A stretch of DNA of 64,000 bases from the NCBI GenBank assembly GCA_037693485.1, contig CM075348.1, forward strand, positions 5,208,001-5,272,000. Reading direction: 5' to 3'. Positions 23,022-33,650 of this stretch are shown piece after piece (the first letter of the stretch is position 1; each line of letters starts with the position of its first letter). Source of the DNA: Kitagawia praeruptora (lineage: Eukaryota; Streptophyta; Magnoliopsida; Apiales; Apiaceae). Position numbers and translations under genes: made by a program. Below the pieces are notes generated by a model. That model ran no database searches. It was not told the DNA's origin and saw only the letters and a list, made by a program, of their open reading frames with translations.

Positions 23022-23115
23022 CTCAACTGATCACGATGAAGACGCTATCCCTAACCCTGCCCTTCCGGATTTTCTCCCTGACATTGGTCTCCAAAATTTG
23101 TTGCTTTAGAATTGC

Positions 23116-24222
23116 ATGGCAAAAATTACTCATGAAGACAACGCTAAACCTAATCCTGCCCTTCCCGAAGAGATGATCTACGAAATACTCTCAAGACTTC
23201 CAGCTAAGTCTCTTTCAGAATTCCAGTTTGTTTGCAAGTCATGGAAATCTCTAATCTCTAGTCCTGAGTTCATCAAGACTCATCTCTCTAAATCGACAAA
23301 TGACCCTGCCTTTGCTCACCACCGTTTGCTTTATATCAAATGGATATGGCGGCCTGATGTAAAGCATGGTGATAGACGTATCCTGGTCATGGAACCCTGG
23401 AGTTGTTTACTGTATTCTCTGCTTAATGACGACACAGTTACGGAAACTAAGAGTTACTGTCCAGGGGATAATGAGTACATTTATGTAGTAGGTTATTGTA
23501 ATGGCCTGTTTTGTTTGACAAGTGGTGAACAAATATTCTTGTGGAACCCCTTCACAGGAAAATCGGGAAGATTACCCAAACATGAACATGAGCATAGAGC
23601 ACATGGGTTTTGCTATGATGAATCGAATGATGACTATAAAGTATTTGCTATGGGTCCTTGTGATGAATACAAAAATAATGTGTCAGTTTATAGCTCAAAA
23701 TCTGGTTGTTGGAGAATGATTGGTGATTATTACTTTGGGCGGATATATGGTTGGGGGATATTTGCAAATGGAGCTTTACACTCGCTTGTTGGGAGAAAGA
23801 ATATGCAGTCTAACAATGCAGAACCAAATATAATTGTTTCTATTGATATGAAAACCGAGACTTATCGAGAAGTTCCACTGCCACCGAAAGGAGAAGATGG
23901 ACGATCTCGGAGAACCTTGGACACTTTCGGTGAAAGCCTTTCTGTATTGTGTTCTTTTAAAACCCGGGCTGATTTTTGGGTAATGAAGAGATATGGCGTG
24001 GAAGAGTCTTGGACAAAATTGTTCACCATCCCATTGCCATGTGACTCTGATTGGAATAAACCGCTCTGTATTTCTATTGGTGGTGATATTATGCTGTCAT
24101 CTGGCTCAGCCATATTACTCTACAACCCTAAGAGTAACACATTCAAGAAGCTGTTAGATATTGAGTTTGGTGCACTTTATGCGTATACCTATGTTGAGAG
24201 CTTAGTTTCACCACCAAATTAA
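23116..24222 (+). CDS. F-box protein with F-box-associated domain (CPR1/CPR30-like)
   Basis: An intact 368-codon, single-exon gene. The F-box is at about residues 14-60 (LPEEMIYEILSRLPAKSLSEFQ, VCKSWKSLISSPEF). An F-box-associated (FBA) domain follows, with the landmarks GYCNGLFCL, IFLWNPFTGK, HGFCYDESNDDYKV, VYSSKSGCWR, ANGALHSLV and DFWVMKRYGVEESWTKLF. Family members bind SKP1 through the F-box and recruit substrates through the FBA part for SCF ubiquitination; some limit plant immune-receptor levels. The substrate here is unknown. It is the left, intact copy of a tandem pair about 3.6 kb apart. The ATG is supported by the paralogue MANITHE start at 26701. Confidence 0.93.
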   Translation: MAKITHEDNAKPNPALPEEMIYEILSRLPAKSLSEFQFVCKSWKSLISSPEFIKTHLSKSTNDPAFAHHRLLYIKWIWRPDVKHGDRRILVMEPWSCLLYSLLNDDTVTETKSYCPGDNEYIYVVGYCNGLFCLTSGEQIFLWNPFTGKSGRLPKHEHEHRAHGFCYDESNDDYKVFAMGPCDEYKNNVSVYSSKSGCWRMIGDYYFGRIYGWGIFANGALHSLVGRKNMQSNNAEPNIIVSIDMKTETYREVPLPPKGEDGRSRRTLDTFGESLSVLCSFKTRADFWVMKRYGVEESWTKLFTIPLPCDSDWNKPLCISIGGDIMLSSGSAILLYNPKSNTFKKLLDIEFGALYAYTYVESLVSPPN

Positions 24223-25100
24223 GCTTGCTGGCAGCACCAAGTGAGAATGAAGATCCATTCCGTTTTTTTTTCTTTGTTGCTTTGTGTTACTCTTCCTATA
24301 GAATGCTTTGGTACTCTCACTTTTTGAGTAAATTATTTGCGGTACATCTTATTTGCACTTTTTTTGTTGCTGAATTCTCATATTCATTTGATAGGATTAG
24401 GAAGAGATCCATAACTCCTTTTTTACAAGTTGAATAAGTTCAGAATCAATATAGGGAAAAGAGCAAGTCCGAGCTAAAGGACTAGTTGTGTCTCTGTTTT
24501 GTATATTCTTTTCCACCGTTTTAAAACTAGGTTAAAATTTGATGATTTGTAGCTGTGATGTTTTTAAATGTCATTTTAATCGTATTGAATCTGAATTTTT
24601 TTAATGATATTAAAAAGACATGCTTCTTTAATATGTTGCTCAATTTGTATACTGGGAACTGGGAATTCGGTATACAGCCTATTTGGATAGAAAGGAGTAG
24701 TTGTGTCTTTGTTTTGTTTCTTCTTTTCCACTGTTTTAGAACTAGATAAAAATTCTATGATTTGTCGCTGTGTTGGAATCGTCCGGAATCTGAATTTTGT
24801 GCCAGTCCTTTTTTTAAAATCTGCTGTCATGCTTCCATATTTTGTGAATTTGAAGCACTTGGGCACTTTCTACTCTCTCTGGGGAGCAAACATGCACTGT
24901 GGTATATGCTCTGTTTTGCAAGGACCTAGCTGAGAATGTTTATCAACAGGATGGTTTAACCATATAGGACCTAGTTTTTGATGTTATCATAATTTTAATA
25001 CATTAAACCAAGCAAGAAGCAGTGAGATGTAATTTCACTAAAGATTTATTAACCATACAACCGTGTAGAAACTGTAAGCTTTGTACGTTGAAAGTTGAAA
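24223..25100. other. 3' flank of F-box gene 1 with an internal duplicated segment
   Basis: Two related segments of about 220 bp lie at about 24450-24660 and 24690-24800; they share AGTTGTGTCT, TCTTTTCCACYGTTTTA and GGAATCTGAATTTT-like words. A third copy follows F-box copy 2 at about 29965-30110. It is likely 3' UTR or downstream DNA that was duplicated with the gene. No protein-coding frame is convincing. Confidence 0.6.
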
Positions 25101-26345
25101 TTAACGGCTGAGGTCTCTATTGTTTGGAGAGCTCATGTGTTTTCGATAATACATTTGAGCTTCTCCTTCGTGATGACAAATTTAGCTGCAATTCCACTAT
25201 TCCAGGTTCAAAGCAATTGCGCGTAGCATCAGCAACGATCTGTTTTTAAGCAAAACATATAAGCTAGTGATGTGAACAATCGACAGAAAGCAACTTTAAA
25301 AAAATGCTCAGAAACAAAAATTCTAAAGGGATCAAGTAGCTGTATTGGATTTGGGCTAATGGGCATGCTAATATTACTCTCTATTTGACTTCAACAAAAC
25401 TATTACGGAGTAATTCATTTGACTTGAAACATCTTACTACAAGCAATTAAAACCACTGCCATGACAATCAGATGGAAATTGAACATCAAGAACAACTTTA
25501 GTACAAAGTGAATCTAAACAATTGACACAATACTAGTATCCAAAAAACCCTCAAACATGTGACTAATCCATCTATCTTAAGGACCAGGCACCAGACAGTT
25601 GATCATATCCAATGAAACCAACAGCAAGAGTAGTACCCCAAAGTTCCAAAAGCTTTCTGAATTTCTGTCATATTCTCCAAATAAAGAGTCTGCACATCTT
25701 TAAATTTAGTTTTGGCATGATCGATGCAGGATGCAGATCTTGTAGTTTACTTTTGGCATCATCAACTCGCCTGCAGATTTTGTAGTTTACTTTTGCCATT
25801 ATCGATACAACAATCAATTGCATGTAGCTCGGAAATTAGAGGCTCTGAAAACCTGAGATGGTCAATATAGTTCAGGGCCTCAGGCAGCTCACTATCCAAC
25901 TTACATTGAATCCACGTTTCTGCAAGTAAGCGAAATTATTCCTGTACTCAACGATAATCTCAGAATCAACCCTAGTCATAGATATTTTGGTGAACTGATT
26001 CAGTGAAGTGTACAACACTACAACATATTCAGCCTCATTGTACATAAGTTCTTGTTTTTCGTGGTGAAGTGCTCAAAGATTTCCGGGTACTTACGCAAAA
26101 TGCGATCGACTAGGCATACAAATTCGGACTTAACCGCGTGGCCCTGCCATAACCCGCATAATGCGATCGAGTAGGCATACAAATTCAGACTTAACCTCGT
26201 CGCCCTGCCATTACTCTTAAAAGAGCTCACACGGTAATTGCTTACCCCTTCAACTGGAGCACTTAATTTAACTTCTGTCTATGAATTTGTTTTGAGGTAA
26301 TGAAAAAAATAAATTTCCTGTTATAATGTGAGTTACTTGCAATTA
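25101..26345. other. intergenic region with short tandem duplications
   Basis: At about 26096-26214 a 65-bp unit is tandemly duplicated (ATGCGATCGASTAGGCATAC ... CCTGCCAT). At about 25720-25800 a unit of about 55 bp is duplicated (GCAGATYTTGTAGTTTACTT). On the minus strand 25600-26040 reads as a possible broken coding sequence (NEAEYVVVLYTSLNQF; DSEIIVEYRNNFAYLQKRGF) with stops, but I do not recognise the protein. Confidence 0.5.
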
Positions 26346-26584
26346 ATGTAGGCACAAATGTATATGTATTTGGAACTCAAAGTCAAGATATATAGCCCAC
26401 CTGTTTCTGGAAGCCCAACAAAAAGAGTTGTATTGAAAAACGGTGGGTTTCCAACAAAGAAGAAAGATAGTTTGATCGTCCCGATACTAGTTAAAACAGA
26501 TTCAGATTCTCAATGGCAACACATATAAATCTAATTATTTAAAATAAAGTAAATAAATATAAACTAATAATTAGTTGAAAATCG

Positions 26585-26594
26585 GTTATAAAAT
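26585..26594 (+). promoter_or_regulatory. putative TATA box of F-box copy 2
   Basis: GTTATAAAAT lies about 107 bp upstream of the ATG at 26701, within a block conserved with F-box gene 1. Confidence 0.45.
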
Positions 26595-26700
26595 CTCAAC
26601 TCATCACGCTGAAAACGCCCTATCCCCAAGACCCTAGTCCCTGCTAACCCTTTTTCCTGCCACTCTCTCCAGACTCCAAAATTTGTTGCTTTTGAATTGC

Positions 26701-27458
26701 ATGGCAAATATTACTCATGAAGACAACAACGCTAACCCTAACCCTAACCCTAACCCTGCCCTTCCGGAAGAGATGATCTACGAAATACTCTCAAGACTTC
26801 CTGCTGCGTCTCTTTCGAAATTCCAATATGTTTGTAAGTCATGGAAATCTCTAATCTCTTGTCCTGAGTTCATCAAGAGTCATCTCTCTAAATCGACTAA
26901 TGACCCTGCCTTTGCTCACCACCGTTTGCTTTATATCAAATGGATAAGGGTGAGGCACGCTAATACCCTAATACCCTGTACATATATGGAACCCTGGAGT
27001 TGTTCACTAAATTCTCTGCTTAATGACGACACAGTTACGGAAACTAAGAGTTACTGTCCAGGGGTTAATAACTACAATATTAATGTTGTAATAGGTTCTT
27101 GTAATGGCCTGGTTTGTTTGAGAAGTATTGATCAAATATTCTTGTGGAACCCATTCACTTCAATATCAACAAGACTGCCTAAACATGAACATGAGCAAGT
27201 ATGTGAATATGGGTTTTGCTACGATGAATCCGTTGATGATTATAAAGTATTCTCCGTTTCTCAACGTTTAGATCAAACAGAATACAATTTGTCAGTATAC
27301 AGCTCAAAATCTAGTTTTTGGAGAATCATTGGAGATTATCTCTCTGGGAAACTATTACTTTGTGACAATATGGCCTTCACAAATGGGGCTATACATTGGC
27401 TTGTTAAGAAAAACAATGTGCAGCCTGACGAACCGGAATCGACTATTAATATTGTTTC
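26701..27458 (+). pseudogene. F-box/FBA gene copy 2, 5' part (disrupted by Pack-MULE)
   Basis: The ATG at 26701 starts a protein closely similar to the gene at 23116: an F-box (EEMIYEILSRLPAASLSKFQ) and the first half of the FBA domain (FLWNPFTSISTRLPKHEHE, YGFCYDESVDDYKVFS). Four CCCTAA units near the start encode Asn-Pro repeats absent from copy 1. The reading frame is intact up to the 9-bp target duplication TATTGTTTC (27450-27458), where a transposon is inserted. The gene resumes in the matching frame at 28796. As it stands the transcript would encode a truncated protein ending inside the transposon (stop at 27481-27483). Confidence 0.9.
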
Positions 27459-28786
27459 GAGTAAATTACAAAGAGGTGGCTAAAGTTTGCACCGATTTTC
27501 AAAATGTTGGCCATGGTTTCAGATTCGCAAATTGTTGGCCGGAGTTTTCTTCCGTTTTTCAAAAAAATGTTTCCCGTTAAGCTCCGTTAAGTATGCACCG
27601 TTAACTTTTAATAATCCCACATTTTTAAGGATATTTTAGTAAAATTATTTATTATACATACACATCATATATATACTCTCTCTCAGTCTCTCCCCTGCTA
27701 ATCCCTCCCCTTTTCTCTCCAAGATCAATTCGGTACAACCCACACACACCCACACCTTGTACACACACATCATATATATACAGAGAGGGGAGAGGGAGAG
27801 AGTTTCGTGGGAGGGGAGAGAGGAGAAATCGAGAGGGGTTAGAGAGATTTTTTACTTGTGCATCATTGTAGTTCTTTGTAATACAGAGGATAGAATATTT
27901 GGAAATCAAACCATTATAGATCAGGAAAATAGTACCATTCAATCAGCTGGTGGGCTTTTCGAGCTTGGTTTTTTCAGTCCTGGAAAATCTAAGAATCGAT
28001 ACTTGGGTATATGGTACAAAAAAGTATATCAACCGGTACTGTAGTGTGGGTTGCCAATCGAGAAACCCCTCTGACTGACAAAACAGGGGTCTTAAGGGTC
28101 GACGAAAATGGAAGATTAGTACTTAGAGATGGTGTTGGTGGCATAATATGGTCTTCCAACTCATCAAGAGTGGTAAAGAAACCTATGTGTCAGCTACTTG
28201 ATACAGGAAATCTTGTTATCGGGTATGAAAATGATACCGAACCAAGTACATATCTTTGGCAAAGTTTTGATCATCCTGGTGATCATCTTCTCCCTGGAAT
28301 GAAACTGGGATGGGATTTAAGAAATGGCTTAAACCGGTACCTCAATTCCTGGAGAATTCCTTCTCCAGGGATTTATACAATGCGGATAAATCTTGATGGC
28401 TTTCCCCAGCCAATTCTGTGGAATGGTTCAGTTGTGCAATTAAGGTGGGGGCCATGGGATGGCTTTAAGTTTAGCGGAATATCATTCTCCTCTATTCCGA
28501 ATCCAACTTTATTGTCCTGCAGACAGAAATATATTACAGTTTGGTAATCTGAAATGGGTGGAGGTGATCTGAGAGAGGGAGGGAGGGAGATAGATGGAGG
28601 GAGGTTGTATATTTTATTAAAACCCTTTTTTACCCTTTGCTTCGTTACAGCCGTTAATGGGTATTTAACGGGCGCCACCTTTTCAAAATTTGGAGCAAAA
28701 CTCCGGCCAACAATTTGCGAATCTGAAACCATGGCCAACATTTTGAAAATCGGTGTAAACTTTAGCCACCTCTTTGTAATTTACTC
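27459..28786 (+). mobile_element. Pack-MULE (Mutator-like) carrying an S-locus lectin kinase fragment
   Basis: A 1328-bp element with terminal inverted repeats of at least 85 bp that start GAGTAAATTACAAAGAGGTG at both ends with few mismatches. It is flanked by a perfect 9-bp duplication TATTGTTTC (27450-27458 and 28787-28795), the hallmark of Mutator-like elements. The interior contains no transposase. It holds CT/GA microsatellites, duplicated CACATCATATATATAC words (about 27662 and 27767), and a captured G-type lectin receptor-kinase fragment at 27880-28547. It interrupts the FBA domain of F-box copy 2. Confidence 0.93.
27880..28547 (+). pseudogene. captured G-type lectin S-receptor-like kinase fragment
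   Basis: In two overlapping frames the segment encodes the bulb-lectin domain of S-locus-type receptor kinases: AGGLFELGFFSPGKSKNRYL and GIWYK, then TVVWVANRETPL, GRLVLRDGVGGIIWSSNSS, QLLDTGNLVI, YLWQSFDHPGDHLLPGMKLG and WNGSVVQLRWGPWDG. A frameshift lies near 28020 (a stop follows YQPVL). There is no signal peptide, transmembrane or kinase region. The frame ends within the S-locus glycoprotein region at 28547. It sits between the two MULE terminal repeats and so was captured by the transposon. Confidence 0.88.
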
Positions 28787-28795
28787 TATTGTTTC

Positions 28796-29234
28796 CCTTG
28801 ATATAAAAACAGAGACTTATCGAGAAATTTTGTTACCGCCAAAAGAAGAAAGTGCATACACGACCTTGGACACTTTTGGCGAAAGCCTTTTAATAGTGTA
28901 CTCATCTGAAATCGGTGCTGCTTTTTGGGTAATGAAGGAATATAATGTGAAAGAGTCTTGGACAAAATTATTCACGTTTAACGGTAAACTACCACGTTAC
29001 ACTGTTATAAAACTTCTTTGCATGTCTACGAATGGTGATATAATGTTCTCATCTGGGTCGACCATAATACTATACAATCCCAAGAATAACACAATCAAAA
29101 AGATGTCAGTTTCACAATCTGATAATGACAACATTTATATGTATACTTATGTTGAGAGCCTAGTTCTACCACCAAAGCTTGCAGGCAGCAACACGGCAGC
29201 ACCAAGTGAAAAGAAGATCCATCCTGGTTACTAA
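28796..29234 (+). pseudogene. F-box/FBA gene copy 2, 3' part
   Basis: After the right-hand target duplication the FBA domain resumes as LDIKTETYREILLPPKEE, then TLDTFGESLLIVYSSE, AFWVMKEYNVKESWTKLFTF and a C-terminal end VESLVLPPKLAG, parallel to copy 1 (ending VESLVSPPN). Here the stop is later, at 29232-29234. With the transposon and one duplication left out of consideration, the frame is continuous with 26701-27458, so the gene was probably intact when the MULE landed. Confidence 0.88.
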
Positions 29235-29387
29235 ATTCTCTTATTCTGCTTTATGTTATATACTGCTCTTATTTGTTGTACATCTTATTTAAACTCTCTG
29301 TTACTAAATTCTCACTGTCATTAGATAGTGCATTGCGAAGAAATTACATTTTTAGGTGATATTGTATAGATTAACCTTTGGAAGTTA

Positions 29388-29497
29388 AGGACTTATCTCT
29401 TGTCGTCCCAGGTCCTGGGTTCTATTCTCGCTTACCCCCGAGATTTGTTAGAACAGATACTCTCTTATGTAAGGCATTTAAGCCTAATTATTCAAAA
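29388..29497 (+). mobile_element. short SINE-like insertion with 15-bp target duplication
   Basis: A 110-bp insert is flanked by AACCTTTGGAAGTTA on both sides (29373-29387 and 29498-29512). It carries a B-box-like GGGTTCTATTCTC of pol III type and ends in a short A run. No good A box is visible, so it may be 5' truncated. Confidence 0.7.
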
Positions 29498-29512
29498 AAC
29501 CTTTGGAAGTTA

Positions 29513-30690
29513 TTCCATATTTCAGTGATATTGCATAGATTAACCTGATATAAACAGCCGGTTTACATCAGATTAGAAGACTTCCTCTAAAATGTTTGTT
29601 TCACATTTAGTCAGTAACGTTTAATTTAGATAGCACATAGATTAATTAATTTCTTTTATAACAGATATGCATACAGTAAACCTGCACTTAACATGGTTCC
29701 CTATTGCCTGTATTCTTTTTTAGCTATAGTGTAATTTTCCTCATCTGTATTGTTGCGACACTGCTAAGATTTTGAAATTTTAAATTGAATCAACAGGTGG
29801 CTTTAAGGAAAAGCGGCAATTGCAGTGGTACACATGAGAAGTTTCTTGTCGGAATCAGTTTTGGCCATTTTCTTAACTTGGACGGAGTGTCTTCTCAAAA
29901 AGGAATCCTCTTAGTATCCCCGCTTCTTCAACAAAATTGTTCCTCCTTTTGGTGAGGCCATCTTGTAAAGGAGTAGCCGTCTCTCTCTCTCTTGCATATT
30001 CTTTTCCACTCTTTTAGAATCTGTCGATATATGAGATGTTTTTGGATGTGGTTAATTAGAATCATTTAGATTTTGTACGGAATCTGAATTTTTTTTGATG
30101 ATGTTTAAAGACAAGTTGCTATGATTTGTTGCTCTGTTTGTGTTTTGGAACTAGTATAGTGTACTTATTTAAATAGTAAGATGTGTCGATCTTGATTTGC
30201 AATCATGCTAAGTGTACTTATAAATGGCACTTTGTTGTTTTGCAATTATATGGACTCTATGATTTTACGCCATCAGGCCTAGAGTTTCTACGGACTGCTG
30301 TTTGTAGTTCGGCTGTATTGGTAGGTATAGATGACAAGCATCTTCTCTGATTTGTTGCTCTATACATGCATACATAAATTAGTGTTGTTTGGTTGGATTT
30401 GTATGGATTTTTGTAAAGAATTGGAGTATGTATTGGCAGCTGATGCATCACGAAAATTATTAGCTTGTCACGGGCAGATCATTTTTCCGACGTTTTCTTG
30501 GGGTTGCATGTATTGATTTTTTTTCATGGTGTGAGTTTTGTTTCTTGTTCTAATATCTTGTGGCAGCAACTCCTTTATTAAGGCGAAATGATGGGTTAAG
30601 CAAAAGGTGCCTCATAGCCATTAAAATGTTACACAAATCATTAATTTAAGGTAATAAATCGGATCCTTCTATTGATATAAGCTAGCTACT
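29513..30690. other. downstream flank of F-box copy 2
   Basis: No supported gene. It includes the third copy of the 3'-flank repeat (about 29965-30110). Short ORFs here lack recognisable motifs. Confidence 0.5.
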
Positions 30691-30705
30691 TGTTACTTCA
30701 AGAAA

Positions 30706-30996
30706 AAATGCAATCGACTAGACAACTTAGTTCATCTTGATGTAACCACTCCAAGAACTTTCGATGAAGTTTACTACAAGAATCTCGAGAAGAAAACAGG
30801 ACTATTACCAACTGATCAACTGCTATACTCTGATCAACGAACTGCATCATTAGTCCATGCATTAGCGTCTCAGCTAGAACTATTCATCATTCAATTCGGG
30901 GTGTCAATGGTAAAACTTGGAAATGTCAGGGTCGTCCTTTCTGGAAAAGATCAAGGCGAAATAAGACTGAATTGCAATTATGTCAACAAGGCTTAG
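30706..30996 (+). pseudogene. class III peroxidase, last-exon remnant
   Basis: An open frame ending at TAG (30994-30996) reads as the C-terminal part of a plant secretory peroxidase: HLDVTTPRTFDEVYYKNLEK, then GLLPTDQLLYSDQRTASLV, FGVSMVKLGNV, a GKDQGEIRLNCNYVN tail and a Cys upstream (KKCNRLDNL). In the family this region follows the proximal haem histidine and includes the calcium-site Asp of LDVTTP and the last disulphide Cys. No upstream exons with the catalytic His or haem-binding block were found nearby, so this is a gene fragment. How it arrived is unknown. Confidence 0.8.
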
Positions 30997-31027
30997 ACAC
31001 TGAGCAAATAAATTAGCTACCGAACCT

Positions 31028-31170
31028 AATTCAATTATAATATTTAAAAAAATATTGTTGTTCCAAGGAGTTGAACCCATGACCTCTCATGATGAAACTG
31101 AACTCACCAACCAATTTGGCTAGATGAACATTTATACTTATAATTGAATTCATTAACCACATACATAAAT
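31028..31170 (-). repeat. tRNA-like (SINE/MITE-like) unit
   Basis: On the minus strand it has an A-box-like TAGCCAAATTGG and a B-box GGGTTCAACTCC about 45 bases later, followed by a T run. Inverted copies of AATTCAATTATAA/TTATAATTGAATT flank the unit (31029-31041 and 31138-31150), which is more MITE-like. Class uncertain. Confidence 0.45.
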
Positions 31171-31648
31171 ACTTTTGGGTTATATCATGTTTAATATATA
31201 TTAAACTATTCATTTAAGATAAAATTACTTATATTATAACTTGTGCGCATTATTTTTTATAATTATTTATAGACCTACCCATTTAAATAAATTTTACAGA
31301 AAAATTTCTTATATTTTTGAAATGGAGAAAATAATTATTATTTTGAGATAAATTGTTTTGTTCATAATCTCATATATGAAATGCATAGATAAAATAATTA
31401 TTCTTTCAGATCAACTATTTTGTTAACAATATCACGTATGAAGTGTTCGTGATTAATTTTTTTGTGAAATTTAATAAAAAATGCACTAAATTAAAATTGG
31501 TTGGTCAAATTAGAATCAATTAAACTATAGGCATACGAAAAATATGAATTTTAAGAAAATCTATAAAAAAAATACGAATGCGATTTAGATTACATATCGA
31601 TTATTGGTTAATAATTACATATATTATATAGTTTATTTATAAGACGGT
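31171..31648. other. AT-rich intergenic DNA
   Basis: No coding, RNA or repeat feature seen. It ends with ACGGT (31644-31648), the left target duplication of gypsy element 2. Confidence 0.6.
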
Positions 31649-33016
31649 TGATGTGTTAAATTATACCTAACCGCAAGCGCACGGTGTCTATTGCTAGTAC
31701 AAATGGCAAGCGGGTCGAATCCACAAGGAGACATGTTCTACTAATTCCTTTTCAGTTATCGCTAATTGTTTCAGGGACAAACGATTATTGAAGAATATTA
31801 ATTAACTAATTAAACTAAATTAACACTAATTAAACAGATGATAAACAAATTATTTAAAACCTAGGGCAATCAGGTCCACCATGCTTACACAATTGGCTCT
31901 TAAGCTAAAGCAATCAATGTGATCCTATAACTAGAGTATGTTAATCTTTTTCAAGCATTAACACTCTCGAAACATTCAACACAATTAACCACTTTTAGTA
32001 ATTCAATCAATCAGGTAATTAGAGTCAAGTTAATCTCTTCCAAGAATTAATGCTCTTAGAAATCCAATGATGCTTCCGCACTCAAATTCAATTCTGCTAA
32101 TCGTATGTATGCCTCTAGTAAGTAAATCTCTCGATCCATACCCCTATTTGCATATAATTAATCCATGATATTGGTCAATTACACAAATTAATGATTAAAA
32201 CATATCAATCAGAATTAACCATAACCAATCAAACCACTATGAAAATCATGCCAATATTAGTGCAAACATGGCTTCCCTTTAAGCCCTAGAAATAACTACT
32301 CGCTAATAATTAAACAGGTAAAACAACTAGTAAAACAAGAAAACATAATTAAACTAATAAGAACAAAGAAAAGATTAAGAGAACAAAACCTTCAAACTTC
32401 AATGTTGTCACCCAAAAGAAGAGTCATGGTGTTTCTCTACATCTCTAACTAATAATACTAATCTGCTCTAAACTATATTATCTGATCTAATATTACCTCT
32501 CCAAAACCCTAGCTCCTAAGAGTAGAAGCACGTATGTCTCACTCCTCTAAATAATATATATGTATCTTATATATCTCCCCAATAAAAGTATTTTAATACT
32601 CTAAATAAATTACAAGTAGGATTCCATAACTGAATAGGATTCCTTAATTAAAATTCGTAACTATATTTACTCCTCTGTTTCTGGGCTCTTCCAGTTGGAT
32701 TTTGCTTACTGGACCACCTCTGAATTAAAGAAAATTCCACAAGCTTCGCGTGGACAGTAAGATCGTCAAATTCTGACTTCTGGAACTCAAGATACGGCCC
32801 AAACAGTGTTAGACAGCCCGTGTAGCCCAATAATACGAATTTTCTCCTATTTTATCTCCAAAATAGCTCTTTTTGCTCCAAATCCTTCCAAGTCATGAAT
32901 TCTTTATTTCCTACAATAAAACAATCAAATCTATTAAATAAAAATCCAAATCAATGCAAAACACAATAAATATGAGAATAAAATCATCTAGAATATATAT
33001 AAAAATAAACTCTATC
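31649..33016 (-). repeat. 3' LTR of gypsy element 2
   Basis: A 1368-bp LTR; on the minus strand it starts TGATAGAG and ends AACACATCA. It is nearly identical to 48373-49676 except for a segment of about 64 bp (around 32030-32092) missing from the other copy. Short ORFs inside are LTR sequence, not genes. Confidence 0.92.
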
Positions 33017-33018
33017 AA

Positions 33019-33030
33019 ACATCCCCACAC
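33019..33030 (-). other. polypurine tract of gypsy element 2
   Basis: On the minus strand AGTGTGGGGATG lies just before the TGATAG start of the 3' LTR. Confidence 0.75.
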
Positions 33031-33159
33031 TAAGCATTTGCACGTCCTCGGGCAAATAAGTGAAATAAAAACTAAGTCCTAACAAACATCACTTTCGTAG
33101 ATGACACGATTGCATTGAGCATATGCAACAAGCCGTTAAACACTACAAGAAAACAGTCA

Positions 33160-33300
33160 ATAGACATCACACTTTAGACATCGGTCGTAAATGCCATTGA
33201 TGTTAAAAGTTGTAATAACATCATCCCGCATTAAACTGATGTCTTTGCTTTTTTTAGACATCACTATTTTTAAAACCGATGTCTAAAGTCAGCTTTTAAA
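33160..33300. repeat. left subterminal repeats of CACTA 2
   Basis: Copies of AGACATC and GATGTCT in both orientations just inside the left terminal repeat, mirrored at 44690-45190. Confidence 0.8.
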
Positions 33301-33449
33301 AAATAAAAACACGCGCCCTTAGTTTTTGTTTCCCACTTAGCAAAAATTTCACCCAATAAGTCAAAATTCCCCCCCCCCTTAACCAAATATTTCTCCCCGC
33401 CTACACAATTATTGTACCCCTTCGGACAAATTAAATAAAAACTAAATAA

Positions 33450-33650
33450 ACAAAATCATAATTATTCTCACACTCTCTCTCTCCCTCTCGACTCTCTCTC
33501 TCTCGACTGAATCCCTCTCACCTCCACCGCCACTTACTGCTCTACTTACGACCACCTGCTCTACGTACTCACCTCCGTCCACCTTTGCTCCTCTCTCCTT
33601 TGCTCGTCTCTCCTACGCTTAAGGTCTCAAGTTTAGTCAGGTATCAAATC
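33450..33650 (+). promoter_or_regulatory. pyrimidine-rich leader of CACTA 2
   Basis: A CTCTCTC/CCTCC-rich stretch like plant 5' untranslated leaders. It precedes all captured exons on the same strand. The sequence AAGTTTAGTCAG|GTATCAA near 33640 could be a donor splice site. Confidence 0.4.

Noticed and set aside
26724..26759. Telomere-like CCCTAA repeats
   Set aside because: Only about four units, in a coding frame, and not the usual plant TTTAGGG telomere repeat.
32648..32830. 60-codon minus-strand ORF, repeated at 49307-49489
   Set aside because: Part of both LTRs of gypsy 2, not a gene.
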